Position numbers and translations under genes: made by a program. Shown in pieces: positions 39,830 to 48,209 of a DNA stretch of 54,971 bases. Numbering within the stretch: position 1 is the first letter of the stretch; each line of letters begins with the position of its first letter. The stretch spans positions 1 to 54,971 of the forward strand of contig NZ_VSFA01000045.1 in assembly GCF_008119785.1 (NCBI RefSeq), in the 5' to 3' direction. The notes beneath the pieces were generated by a model. The model saw only the letters and a list, made by a program, of their open reading frames with translations. It was not told where the DNA came from and made no database searches. This stretch comes from Micromonospora sp. MP36. Lineage in GTDB: Bacteria > Actinomycetota > Actinomycetes > Mycobacteriales > Micromonosporaceae.

Positions 39830-40066
39830 CTATTGAGGCGTGCCGAGCTTGCGCACGACCAGGATGATCCCCCCGGCCATGCCGAGCACGATCCCGATCC
39901 CGGTGGCGATGCCATCGGTCTCGAGCCAACGGTCGACCAGCCAGCCGATGAAGCCCCACACGAGCATGCCCGCGATCAGATAGCTGAGCGCGGTCCAACC
40001 CTGACCGGCACCGGGCGGAACGTCGCCCGGGCCGCCAGTGCTGGGGGGTTTCTGGTCACCGGCCAT
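39830..40066 (-). CDS. AtpZ/AtpI-type small membrane protein
   Basis: A 78-residue protein with a Pro/Gly-rich cytosolic start and two membrane helices: WTALSYLIAGMLVWGFIGWLVDRW and GIATGIGIVLGMAGGIILVVRK. This is the AtpZ-like domain, a helper linked to assembly or Mg2+/Ca2+ uptake in other bacteria. It is the first gene of the atp operon. ATG 40066 fits the family start; the operon promoter must lie in 40067-40200. Confidence 0.85.
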   Translation of the reverse strand: MAGDQKPPSTGGPGDVPPGAGQGWTALSYLIAGMLVWGFIGWLVDRWLETDGIATGIGIVLGMAGGIILVVRKLGTPQ

Positions 40067-40117
40067 GTCGGGGCGAACGATATCAGTCGAGGAGACGAGG
40101 CTGTGCCTCACCCCCCG

Positions 40118-40132
40118 CACAACCTGGTTGTG
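40118..40132. promoter_or_regulatory. Palindrome in the atp operon promoter region
   Basis: CACAACCTGGTTGTG is a perfect 7-1-7 palindrome, 51 bp upstream of atpZ, in the only intergenic region that can hold the operon promoter. It may be a regulator site. Confidence 0.4.
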
Positions 40133-40202
40133 TGGGACACGGGTGGGCGAAGTCGTCTGGAGGCACGCTACTCCCCTTCCGCCACTGAGAGAATGACCGA
40201 TC

Positions 40203-40256
40203 GCGGACACACCGGCGCGCCGTCCGAAGCGTGGGACGGCGCGCCGGTGTGTCCGC
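40203..40256 (-). terminator. Very strong terminator before the atp operon
   Basis: Perfect 23-bp arms (40203-40225 and 40234-40256) with the 8-nt loop GAAGCGTG, starting 3 bp after the stop of the AtpI-like gene. It insulates glyA-atpI from the atp operon. Confidence 0.85.
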
Positions 40257-40259
40257 AGG

Positions 40260-40691
40260 TCAGCCGCGCGACCGCCGGGCGTGCACAGTGGTCAGCCACC
40301 AGATGTGCACGCCGGTCCAGACCAGCACGCCGGCGGCGATGCCCAGGCAGAACGGGATCAGTCCCGGCCAACCGGTGGCGGCCACCCCGATCATCACCGC
40401 CCCGAGCACGCTCATCTTGGCCACGTACGCGCCGAGGCCGAAGGGCAGCACGAGCTGGGGGTCGCGGGCGTCGGCCCAGGCCAGCAGCACCGTGGTGAAC
40501 GTGTAGCTGAGCGCGGTGACGGCCACCCCGGCCGCCGCGCCGAGCGCGCCGTCCGCGCCCCGGGTCACCCCGCCGACCACCCCGGCGACCGCCGCCAGCA
40601 CCGCCGTCGAGATCAGCAGCACCGGCAGGTGGCGCAGCCGCCAGCCGCGGTCCTCCAGCGCCTCCGCGGCGCGCGTCCCCGGCTCAGCCAC
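40260..40691 (-). CDS. AtpI-like four-helix membrane protein
   Basis: A 143-residue membrane protein with four hydrophobic stretches (about 22-42, 48-70, 82-103, 107-130). The motif VLPFGLGAYVAKMSVLGAVMIG resembles ATP synthase protein I, which assists c-ring assembly, and its place directly ahead of the operon supports this. GTG 40691 overlaps the end of glyA by 8 bp, so it is translated from the glyA transcript and then cut off from atpZ by the 23-bp hairpin. The low sequence conservation of the family keeps the call moderate. Confidence 0.7.
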   Translation of the reverse strand: MAEPGTRAAEALEDRGWRLRHLPVLLISTAVLAAVAGVVGGVTRGADGALGAAAGVAVTALSYTFTTVLLAWADARDPQLVLPFGLGAYVAKMSVLGAVMIGVAATGWPGLIPFCLGIAAGVLVWTGVHIWWLTTVHARRSRG

Positions 40692-42015
40692 GGGGGTACG
40701 CCGGGAACGTGGTGACCAGCTCGGTCACGTCGGCGGCGATCCGGGCCAGCTCGTCGGTTCCCCCCGGCGCCGCCGGATCGGTGCGGACCGCCCGCGCGAT
40801 CAGCGTGGCGATCCGTCGCATCTCGCCCTCCCGCATGCCCTGGGTGGTGACGCTCGGCGTACCCACCCGGATGCCGGAGGCGACCATCGGCTTCTGCGGG
40901 TCGTACGGGACGGCGTTCTTGTTCAGCGTGATCTTCGCCGCGTCGCAGCGCGCCTCGGCGTCCGCCCCGGTCACCCCGACCTCGCGCAGGTCGATCAGCG
41001 CCAGGTGGGTGTCGGTGCCGCCGGAGACCGGCCGCATCCCCTCGGCGGCCAGCCCGTCGGCGAGCGCCTGGGCGTTGCTCACCACCTGCGACGCGTACGC
41101 CCGGAACTCGGGCTGGGCGGCCTCGCGCAGCGCGACCGCCTTGGCGGCGACGGCGTGCATCAGCGGGCCGCCCTGGGTGAACGGGAAGACCGCCTTGTCG
41201 ATCCGGGCGGCCAGCGACTCCCGGCAGAGGATCATGCCGCCGCGCGGGCCGCGCAGCGTCTTGTGGGTGGTGGCGCAGACGACGTCGGCGTACGGCACCG
41301 GGGAGGGGACGGCCCGGCCGGCGACCAGCCCGATGAAGTGTGCCGCGTCCACCATGAGGTAGGCGTCGACCTCGTCGGCGATCTCCCGGAACCGGGCGAA
41401 GTCGATCAGCCGCGGATACGCGGTCGCCCCGCAGATGATCATCTTGGGGCGGTGCGCCCGGGCCAGGTCGCGTACCTCGTCGTAGTCGATCAGCTCGGTG
41501 TCCCGCCGGACGGTGTAGCCGACGGTGTGGAACCACTTGCCGGAGAAGTTCACCCGGCTGCCGTGGGTGAGATGGCCGCCGTGCGGCAGGTCCATCGCCA
41601 GCACGGTGTCGCCCGGCTGCGCCAGCGCGGCGTACGCGGCCAGGTTGGCGCCGGCACCGGAGTGCGGCTGGAGGTTGGCGTGCTCGGCCCCGAACAGCTC
41701 CCTCGCCCGGGCAATGCCGATCTCCTCGGCCCGGTCCACCTCGGCGCAGCCGCCGTAGTAGCGCCGGCCCGGGTAGCCCTCGGCGTACTTGTTGGTCAGC
41801 GTGGAGCCGAGGGCCGCCAGCACGGCCGGGGAGGTGAGGTTCTCGCTGGCGATGAGCTGCAGGCCACCGCGCAGCCGCGCCAACTCCCCCAGCACCACCT
41901 CGGCGATCTCCGGGTCGACGGTGCTGAGCTGCTGGAAGTCCGGCCCCCAGAAGGTGTCTCTGGTGTTCTCCACAACGTAGGAGTCTACGGAGCCCCGCAC
42001 CGGGGGCTGTGCCAT
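40684..42015 (-). CDS. glyA: Serine hydroxymethyltransferase
   Basis: A 443-residue PLP enzyme that converts serine and tetrahydrofolate to glycine and 5,10-methylene-THF. LQLIASENLTSPAVLAALGSTLTNKYAEGYPGRRYYGG, GDTVLAMDLPHGGHLTHGS, and the PLP-Lys motif VCATTHKTLRGPRGGMILCR are diagnostic, as is SGIRVGTPSVTTQGM near the end. ATG 42015 is chosen from the family start (VENTRDTFWGPDFQQL follows). The AtpI-like gene overlaps its end. The 79-bp gap 42016-42094 to the PBP gene shows no terminator. Confidence 0.96.
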   Translation of the reverse strand: MAQPPVRGSVDSYVVENTRDTFWGPDFQQLSTVDPEIAEVVLGELARLRGGLQLIASENLTSPAVLAALGSTLTNKYAEGYPGRRYYGGCAEVDRAEEIGIARARELFGAEHANLQPHSGAGANLAAYAALAQPGDTVLAMDLPHGGHLTHGSRVNFSGKWFHTVGYTVRRDTELIDYDEVRDLARAHRPKMIICGATAYPRLIDFARFREIADEVDAYLMVDAAHFIGLVAGRAVPSPVPYADVVCATTHKTLRGPRGGMILCRESLAARIDKAVFPFTQGGPLMHAVAAKAVALREAAQPEFRAYASQVVSNAQALADGLAAEGMRPVSGGTDTHLALIDLREVGVTGADAEARCDAAKITLNKNAVPYDPQKPMVASGIRVGTPSVTTQGMREGEMRRIATLIARAVRTDPAAPGGTDELARIAADVTELVTTFPAYPRG

Positions 42016-42094
42016 GTCTCGGCACCGGAGCCACGAGTCACCTCGGCGGGCACCTCGCCCGGGCCGGCGCCGAGACCGCCGACGCTTGACCTGG

Positions 42095-44209
42095 TCAGTT
42101 CCCGGATCGCGGGCTGGTGCGCTCGAAGGCGATGGTCTGGCTGGGCGGGACGAAGTCGCGCACCGGCTGGTCGCGCAGCGCGTACGCCAGCAGCCGGCCC
42201 ACGGCGGCGATCTGCCGGGTCTGCACGCCGCCGCCGACGGCGTCCCGGGGGTTGTCCGGGTTCGCCGCGATGGTGGCGACGGCGAGCTGCGGGGTGAAGG
42301 CGACCACCGTCTCGGTCTCGTTCCGCTCCGCGCTGCCGGTCTTGCCGGCCACCGGCCGGTCCAGCCCGGGCGCCAACTCCTCGGCGGTGCCGCCGTCACA
42401 GCGGCGGTACATCGACTGGTCGCCGACCGGGCAGCGGGCCGCGTCCGCCGCCGCCCGGGCCACCTCCGTGTCGAGCGCCTGCCGGCAGTCCGGGTTCCCC
42501 GCGGCCAGCTTCCGGCCGGAGCTGTCGGTGATCGAGGCGACCGGGGTGGGCCGGCACCAGACGCCCTCGGCCGCCACCGTGGCGTACGCGTTGGCCAGGT
42601 CGAGCGGGGTGGTGGCGACCACGCCCAGAGTGAACGGGCCCCAGCTCTTCGCCCCGTCGCGGGCCAGCCGGGCGTCGTCGGCCGCGCGCAGCACGATGCC
42701 GAGCCGCTCGGCCATCTCCACCACCCGGTCCGCGCCCACCCGCTCGGTCAGCCAGGCGAAGTACGTGTTCACCGACCGGCCGAACGCGCTCCACATGGTG
42801 CGCGGGCCGTCCATCCAGTCCGGGTTGGCGTTGGCCGGGCACCAGTGGCCGCCGCAGGCGGCCGGCCCGGGGCCGGTGGCGTAGTTGGTGACGTACACGG
42901 ACGGGGCGTCGAACTCGGTGTCCAGCGGCAGCCCGGCCTCCAGCGCGGCGAGCATGGCGAACAGCTTGAACGTCGACCCGGCCTGGTAGCCGACGATGCC
43001 GCCGCCACCGGCGATGAGCTGGTTGACCGTGTTCGGATAGTTCTCCTGCCCCGCCGGGTTCTCGGCCACGCTGTAGTTCCGGTTCACCGCCATGGCCAGC
43101 ACCCGACCGGTGCCCGGCTGGACCACGGCGGTCGGCGCGGCCCGCTTGTTGGTGACCGGATAGATCTCCAGCACCTGCTCGGTGGTCTTGCGCTGCACGT
43201 TCGGGTCGAGCGAGGAGACGATCGAAAAGCCGCCGCGGCGCAGGGTGCGCTGCCGCTCGTCCGGCGAGGCCCCGAAGGCCGACTGGCTGTTCCACCACTG
43301 GGTGAACCAGTCGCAGAAGAAGCCCCAGTCGTTGTGCTCCTTCGAGATCGCCGTGCAGTCGTTCGGGGTGGCGCTGGGCCTCAGGGCGAGCTGCTCGGCC
43401 TTCGCCCGGGCGGCGTCCTCGGCCGAGACCTGGCCGGTCTCCACCATCCGATCCAGCACGTACGCCCGGCGACCCAGTGCCGCGTCGGCGTTCCCGTTGA
43501 TCGGGTCGTCGGTGTCGGGCGAGCGGACCAGTCCGGCGAGCAGTGCCGCCTGGGCCAGGGTCAGCTTCGCCGGGGTGGTGGAGAAGTAGCGCTTGCTGGC
43601 CGCGCCGATGCCGTACGCCCCGGCGCCGAAGTACGCGATGTTGAGGTAGCGGCCCAGGATCTCGTCCTTGTTCAGTTCCCGCTCCAGGGCCAGCGCGTAC
43701 CGCATCTCGCGGATCTTGCGGCCGGCGCTGATCTCGGTGGCCCGGGCCCGCTCCGCCTCGGTCAGCCGCGGATCGCTGGCCAGCGCGTTGCGGACGTACT
43801 GCATGGTCAGCGTGGAGGCGCCCTGCCGGGTCCCGCCCTCGCGCTGGTTGACCGTGAAGGCCCGGATCACGCCGCGCACGTCCACGCCGTGGTGCTGGTA
43901 GAACCGGACGTCCTCGGCGGCCACGATGGCCTGCCGCATCACCGGCGCCACGTCGCCGACCGGCACGTCGATCCGGTCCTCGACGTAGAACGAGGTGATC
44001 AGGGTGCGGCCGTCGTTGGCGTAGAGGTTGGACCGTTGGGCCGGCTCCGGCGTCCGCAGCGACTGCGGCAGCTCGGCGAAGGGCACCAGCCCCTTGAAAC
44101 CGAACCCGAAGACCAGCGCGGCCGGCAGCGCGGCCGCCGCCAGGGCCAACCCGGCGAGCACGCCGGCGAGCAGGATGGTGAACAACTTGTCGAGATGGGC
44201 CCGGTTCAT
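42095..44209 (-). CDS. Class A penicillin-binding protein
   Basis: A 704-residue bifunctional peptidoglycan synthase. A short cytosolic tail and one membrane helix (about 10-38) anchor it. The GT51 glycosyltransferase domain (about 60-230) has the catalytic AAEDVRFYQHHGVDVRGVIRAF (Glu99) and GASTLTMQYVRN. The transpeptidase domain (about 325-690) has GSTFK (Ser412, Lys415), SVN (479-481) and KTG (623-625). Two Cys-rich loops (ACGGHWC, 451-457) may form disulphides outside the cell. ATG 44209 follows GGGGAGA. It is the target of beta-lactams. Its position between the phosphatase gene and glyA is an addition to the order I remember from Streptomyces. Confidence 0.95.
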   Translation of the reverse strand: MNRAHLDKLFTILLAGVLAGLALAAAALPAALVFGFGFKGLVPFAELPQSLRTPEPAQRSNLYANDGRTLITSFYVEDRIDVPVGDVAPVMRQAIVAAEDVRFYQHHGVDVRGVIRAFTVNQREGGTRQGASTLTMQYVRNALASDPRLTEAERARATEISAGRKIREMRYALALERELNKDEILGRYLNIAYFGAGAYGIGAASKRYFSTTPAKLTLAQAALLAGLVRSPDTDDPINGNADAALGRRAYVLDRMVETGQVSAEDAARAKAEQLALRPSATPNDCTAISKEHNDWGFFCDWFTQWWNSQSAFGASPDERQRTLRRGGFSIVSSLDPNVQRKTTEQVLEIYPVTNKRAAPTAVVQPGTGRVLAMAVNRNYSVAENPAGQENYPNTVNQLIAGGGGIVGYQAGSTFKLFAMLAALEAGLPLDTEFDAPSVYVTNYATGPGPAACGGHWCPANANPDWMDGPRTMWSAFGRSVNTYFAWLTERVGADRVVEMAERLGIVLRAADDARLARDGAKSWGPFTLGVVATTPLDLANAYATVAAEGVWCRPTPVASITDSSGRKLAAGNPDCRQALDTEVARAAADAARCPVGDQSMYRRCDGGTAEELAPGLDRPVAGKTGSAERNETETVVAFTPQLAVATIAANPDNPRDAVGGGVQTRQIAAVGRLLAYALRDQPVRDFVPPSQTIAFERTSPRSGN

Positions 44210-44330
44210 CAGCTCTCCCCGCAGGAGCCGGCTGTACGAGACCCGTTCAGAATGACCGCAATCGGCCGTTTCGCCGCCACCTTCCCCAAAACACGCAGGA
44301 ATTTCGCGAGGAAGGATGAAGGTGACAGAA

Positions 44331-44358
44331 ACCCCTACGCCGAATACCGCGAAGGGGT
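44331..44358 (-). terminator. Terminator after the phosphatase gene
   Basis: ACCCCT (44331-44336) and CGC pair with GCG and AGGGGT (44353-44358) around an 8-nt loop, with one A-A mismatch. It overlaps the stop of the phosphatase gene. The rest of the 148-bp spacer must hold the PBP promoter. Confidence 0.45.
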
Positions 44359-44969
44359 CAGGGCAACAGCACGGCGGCCAGCGGGTGGACCGTCTCCTCG
44401 ATCTCGTCGGCCACCCGGCTGAAGCACTGGTCGCCCCGGCCCCACGGGTCGTCGAGGTCGTCGCCGGGCAGCGGGGCGGCACCCTGCCGGGCCGCGTCCG
44501 CCGCCGCCACCAGGGCCACGCCGCGGGCGTACACCGCGTCCGGGGCGGCCTCGGCCGGGGGCAGGGCGGACGCGTCCACCCCGCCCAGCAGCCGGCCGAA
44601 CTCCCCCAGCACGAAGGTGCGCGCGGCGGCGTCCGGGCGCAGCGCCACCACGTACTCCTGCTGGTCGGCGGTGGCGGTGAGGACCAGGTCGGCGGCGTCG
44701 ATCAGGTCGGACCGGAGCTTGCGGGCGGCGAAGCCCGCCACGTCGCCGCCGCGGGAGGTCACCTGCCGGGCGGCCGGCGGATTCATCTCCTCGCCGGCGT
44801 GCCAGCCGCCGGTGCCGGCGCTGTGGCTGTGCAGCAGCTCGTCGGAGCGCTCCGGGTCGGCACCGAGCCGGCCCAGCCGTTCGCGCACCGCGAGCACCAG
44901 CAGCCGCTCGGCCATCGGCGACCGGCAGATGTTGCCCATGCAGACGTGCAGGACGGTGAACGGCGGCAC
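44358..44969 (-). CDS. Low-molecular-weight protein tyrosine phosphatase
   Basis: A 203-residue LMW-PTP. The P-loop VLHVCMGNICRSPMAERLL has nucleophile Cys10 and Arg16, and the general acid lies in the late DLDDPWGRGDQCF. It is longer than the 150-160 residues usual for the family because of an insert (about 140-165). In actinomycetes such enzymes act on tyrosine-phosphorylated proteins or polysaccharide regulators; an arsenate-reductase activity is possible but the ArsC triad is not evident. GTG 44969 is directly adjacent to the stop of tsaC, so both are in one operon. Confidence 0.88.
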   Translation of the reverse strand: MPPFTVLHVCMGNICRSPMAERLLVLAVRERLGRLGADPERSDELLHSHSAGTGGWHAGEEMNPPAARQVTSRGGDVAGFAARKLRSDLIDAADLVLTATADQQEYVVALRPDAAARTFVLGEFGRLLGGVDASALPPAEAAPDAVYARGVALVAAADAARQGAAPLPGDDLDDPWGRGDQCFSRVADEIEETVHPLAAVLLP

Positions 44970-45614
44970 TCAGAACCCCCGCTCGTCGAGGATGTCCGGC
45001 ACCACGTCGCGCAGCTTCTCCAGCGACACCGCGCCCTGGCGCAGCACCCGGGGCACCTCGCCGGTGAGGTCGACGACGGTGCTCGGCACCGGGTCGAGGG
45101 GCGGGCCCGCCTCCAGGTAGGCCCGCACGCCGTAGCCGAGCTGGTCGCGGGCCTCCTCGGCGGTGAGCGCGGCCGGCTGGCCCACCTTGTTGGCCGAGGC
45201 CACCGCCATCGGGCCGGTCTCCCGCAGCACCTCCAGGGCCACCGGGTGCAGCGGCATGCGGACGGCCACGGTGCCGCTGTCGTCGCCCAGGTCCCAGGAC
45301 AGGCTCGGCGAGTGCTCCACCACGATGGTCAGCGCACCCGGCCAGAACGCCTCGACCAGGTCGCGCGCCGCCCGCGGCAGCGAGAAGACCAGGCCGTCGA
45401 GGGTGTGCCGGGAACCGATCAGCACCGGCGGCGCCTGCCGAGTACCGCCCTTGGCGTCCGCGAGCGCCTTCACCGCATACGGGGTGAAGGCGTCGGCGCC
45501 GAGGCCGTAGACCGTGTCGGTCGGCAGGACGACGAGTTCCCCGTTCTTGACCGCCTCGATGGCAGCGGCGATGCCGCGGTCCCGGTCGGCGAGCGACCGA
45601 CAGTCGTAGAGCAT
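44970..45614 (-). CDS. L-threonylcarbamoyladenylate synthase (Sua5/YwlC/TsaC)
   Basis: A 214-residue YrdC-fold enzyme making threonylcarbamoyl-AMP from Thr, bicarbonate and ATP for t6A37 of ANN-decoding tRNAs. KNGELVVLPTDTVYGLGADAF, the KR-type motif region, FWPGALTIVVEHS, TVAVRMPLHPVALEVLRETGPMAVASANKVGQPAALTAEEA and STVVDLTGEVPRVLRQGAVS are diagnostic. ATG 45614 overlaps the prmC stop (TGATG). It lacks the extra C-terminal Sua5 domain, so it is the TsaC length class. Confidence 0.93.
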   Translation of the reverse strand: MLYDCRSLADRDRGIAAAIEAVKNGELVVLPTDTVYGLGADAFTPYAVKALADAKGGTRQAPPVLIGSRHTLDGLVFSLPRAARDLVEAFWPGALTIVVEHSPSLSWDLGDDSGTVAVRMPLHPVALEVLRETGPMAVASANKVGQPAALTAEEARDQLGYGVRAYLEAGPPLDPVPSTVVDLTGEVPRVLRQGAVSLEKLRDVVPDILDERGF

Positions 45615-46561
45615 CACGAGGAGCCAGTCTGCCACGCCGCGTCGGGCTCGGCGTGCTGGCCGTCCGCGCGGCGGGACGCGGTGGCGAACCGGGGCCGCCC
45701 GACCAGGTCCCGGTGCTCCTCGACCCGCTCGTACCGGCCGTCGGCGGCCAGCAGCGCCGGGACCGCCGCCCCGTGGGTGTCGTCGTGCTCGACGCCGAGC
45801 ACGCCACCGGGCCGGAGCAGCTCGGCGGCCCGGGCGACCACCGGCCGGATCACGTCCAGCCCGTCCGCGCCGCCGAAGACCGCCTCGTCCGGGTCGTACC
45901 CGGCCACCTCCGGGGACACGGCCACCGAGCGCGGCACGTACGGCGGGTTGCAGAGCAGCACGTCGACCCGGCCCACCAGGTCGGCGAGGAGCTGCGGGTC
46001 GGTGACGTCGGCCGCCACCACCTCGATCGGGGTGTCCCCGGCGGCGGCCCGGTCAGCGGCGTTGCGGCGCAGCCAGGCCAGCGCCGCCGGCGAACGCTCC
46101 ACCGCCACCACCCGCGCTCGCGGCAGCTCCTGGGCCACCGCCAGGGCGATCGCGCCGGAGCCGCTGCACAGGTCCACCACCAGCGGCACGGTCTGGCCCC
46201 GGCCCTGGGCCACGCCCCAGCCGGCGAGCAGCTCCGTCTCCGGCCGGGGCACGAACACGCCGGGGCCGACCGCCACCTCCAGGTGCCGGAACCCGGCGGT
46301 GCCGGTGAGGTGCTGGAGAGGTTCGCGGGCCACCCGCCGGGCCACCAGCGCGTCGAACCGGTCGCGCTGGCCCGGGTCGAGGCCCTCGGTCAGGGCCAGC
46401 CGCCCACGCGGCACGTCCAGCACGTACGCGGCCAACAGCTCGGCCTCCGCCCGGGGCGCCTCGACGCCCGCCGCCGCGAGGGTCCGGGCCGCCCGGGCGA
46501 CCGCCAGCAAGGGCCGCTCGCGTTCCGTCCCTTCGGACGGGTGTTGCGGGAGGTGGGTCAC
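45614..46561 (-). CDS. prmC: Release factor glutamine methyltransferase
   Basis: A 315-residue N5-glutamine methyltransferase that methylates the GGQ motif of RF1 and RF2. The N-terminal helical domain precedes motif I VVDLCSGSGAIALAVAQ and the catalytic NPPY (in LLCNPPYVPRSVAVSPEVAGYDPDEAVFGGADGLDV). The last 25 residues are unconserved. GTG 46561 has CATGAT 6 nt upstream, suggesting a private promoter. Its substrate gene prfA is close but separated by an inverted GGDEF gene, so the usual prfA-prmC operon is broken. Confidence 0.94.
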   Translation of the reverse strand: MTHLPQHPSEGTERERPLLAVARAARTLAAAGVEAPRAEAELLAAYVLDVPRGRLALTEGLDPGQRDRFDALVARRVAREPLQHLTGTAGFRHLEVAVGPGVFVPRPETELLAGWGVAQGRGQTVPLVVDLCSGSGAIALAVAQELPRARVVAVERSPAALAWLRRNAADRAAAGDTPIEVVAADVTDPQLLADLVGRVDVLLCNPPYVPRSVAVSPEVAGYDPDEAVFGGADGLDVIRPVVARAAELLRPGGVLGVEHDDTHGAAVPALLAADGRYERVEEHRDLVGRPRFATASRRADGQHAEPDAAWQTGSS

Positions 46562-46634
46562 GACATAATCATGAAGCGTCGCGGGGTGACATCACGAGCG
46601 GGTGCGTTCGGGCGCACACCACAGGGAGGTTCGA

Positions 46635-48188
46635 GTGGGCTGGCTCGACCGGGTCGACGACCAGGTTGACGCCCTCCGGCGCGCCCGGGCGCTGCAGGAG
46701 GCGAGCCGCTCGGCGGAGGCGGTCACCCTGCTCGACCGGGTCATCCGCACCACCAACGATCCCTGCGCCCGCGCGGACGCGCTCGTCCAGCGCCTCTGCG
46801 CGGTGATCAATCTCGGTCGGACGGCCGAGTACACCCGGGCCATCGAGGAGGCCTCCGCCGCGGTCCGGGACCTGGCCGAGCCGTACCTACACGGGCACCT
46901 CAACGCCCTGGCGGCCCTCGCCGCGCACCACCAGGGGGCGCTTGACCGCTGCGTCACCCACCTGGTCAAGGCCTCCCGCTGGCTGACCGCCGACGACGAC
47001 CCGGACCGGGACACCGCCTGGGGCTGGCACGACCTGGCGATGGCCTACTCGTACCTCAGCTTCCACGGGCACGCCCTGGGGGCGATCGAGCGCGCCCGCC
47101 AGGTGGGGCTCGGCGCCGGCATCCCCGAGGAGACCTTCGCCGCCCCGGGCATCCGGCTGCGCAACGCGGTGGCCCTGGACCACACCGGCGACAGCGACGG
47201 CTGCCTGCGGGTGTTGCGCGACGTGGCCGGGGACTTCCACCGCTTCCTGCGCAGCGGGCGGGCCGGCAACATCCGGCCGAGCAGCCTGGCGGCGTACGGG
47301 TACGCCGCCGCCCGCCAGGCCACCCTCGGCGACCAGGTGGAGTCCGACCCCGCCGCCGCTCCCGACCGGCTGCTCGGGCACGGCGGCGACAGCGCCCGCG
47401 CGCGGGACATGCAGCAGCTCGGCCAGGTCTGCCTCGCCATCGCCGACGGTCGGCCGATCGAGGCGGTGACCCGGCTGGACACCGCCCGGGTCTCCATCGA
47501 GACGCTGGGCGCAGCCGAGTCGCCCCGGCTGCGCAGCATCGCGCTGGCCCGGGCCGGCGACCACGCCGCCGCGCACCGGGCCGACCGGTACGCGTTCCGG
47601 CTGGCCGCGCAGCGCAACGACCGGCTGCGGGACGTCTACATCGAGGGCATCGCCGCCCGGATCGACCACGAGGAGGTGCGCCGCGAGGCCGCCCGGTACG
47701 AGGGCGAGGCGCTCACCGACCCGCTGACCGGGCTACCCAACCGGCGCCGGCTGGAGCGCTACATCGGCGCGGTGGTGTCCCGGGGCGAGCGGGTGGTGAT
47801 CGGCGTCTGCGACCTGGACGGCTTCAAGGCGGTGAACACCCGGCACGGCCACCACTCCGGTGACCTGGTGCTGCAACGGATCGCCGGGGTGATCAACCGG
47901 GTGATGCGGCGCGGGGACTTCGTGGCCCGGTACGGCGGGGACGAGTTCGTCGTGGTGCTGCCCGGAGCCGGCATGACCGAGGCGGCCGAGGTGGCCCGCC
48001 GGATCCAGGCCGCCATCCGCACGGAGGACTGGGAGTCGTTGGTCCCCGGCACCCCGGTCGGGGTGAGCATCGGCTTCGCCGAGGTGTGCGGGGGTTCCGG
48101 GGCGAGCGTTCGGGAGGCGCTCGGCGCCGCGTTCGAGCTGGCCGACCGGGAGATGCTGCGCGCCAAGGACCGCCTCCGCGCCTCCTGA
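46635..48188 (+). CDS. GGDEF-domain diguanylate cyclase with TPR-like N-terminus
   Basis: A 517-residue protein with no membrane segment. Residues 1 to about 340 are helical and TPR-like (ALQEASRSAEAVTLLDRVIRTTNDPCARADALVQRL and similar repeats), likely a protein-binding sensor. The GGDEF domain starts EALTDPLTGLPNRRRLERYI and has an intact RYGGDEF (434-438) plus an inhibitory I-site RRGD (425-428), so it should make cyclic di-GMP with product feedback. In filamentous actinomycetes c-di-GMP controls BldD and development. GTG 46635 follows GGGAGGT. It lies inverted between prfA and prmC. Confidence 0.92.
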   Translation: MGWLDRVDDQVDALRRARALQEASRSAEAVTLLDRVIRTTNDPCARADALVQRLCAVINLGRTAEYTRAIEEASAAVRDLAEPYLHGHLNALAALAAHHQGALDRCVTHLVKASRWLTADDDPDRDTAWGWHDLAMAYSYLSFHGHALGAIERARQVGLGAGIPEETFAAPGIRLRNAVALDHTGDSDGCLRVLRDVAGDFHRFLRSGRAGNIRPSSLAAYGYAAARQATLGDQVESDPAAAPDRLLGHGGDSARARDMQQLGQVCLAIADGRPIEAVTRLDTARVSIETLGAAESPRLRSIALARAGDHAAAHRADRYAFRLAAQRNDRLRDVYIEGIAARIDHEEVRREAARYEGEALTDPLTGLPNRRRLERYIGAVVSRGERVVIGVCDLDGFKAVNTRHGHHSGDLVLQRIAGVINRVMRRGDFVARYGGDEFVVVLPGAGMTEAAEVARRIQAAIRTEDWESLVPGTPVGVSIGFAEVCGGSGASVREALGAAFELADREMLRAKDRLRAS

Positions 48189-48209
48189 CCCGCCCCGGGG
48201 CGGCGCGGG

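Noticed and set aside
40203..40256. The 23-bp perfect inverted repeat as an end or scar of a transposon.
   Set aside because: It is a tight hairpin with an 8-nt loop starting 3 bp after a stop codon, has no transposase or target duplication, and fits an intrinsic terminator.
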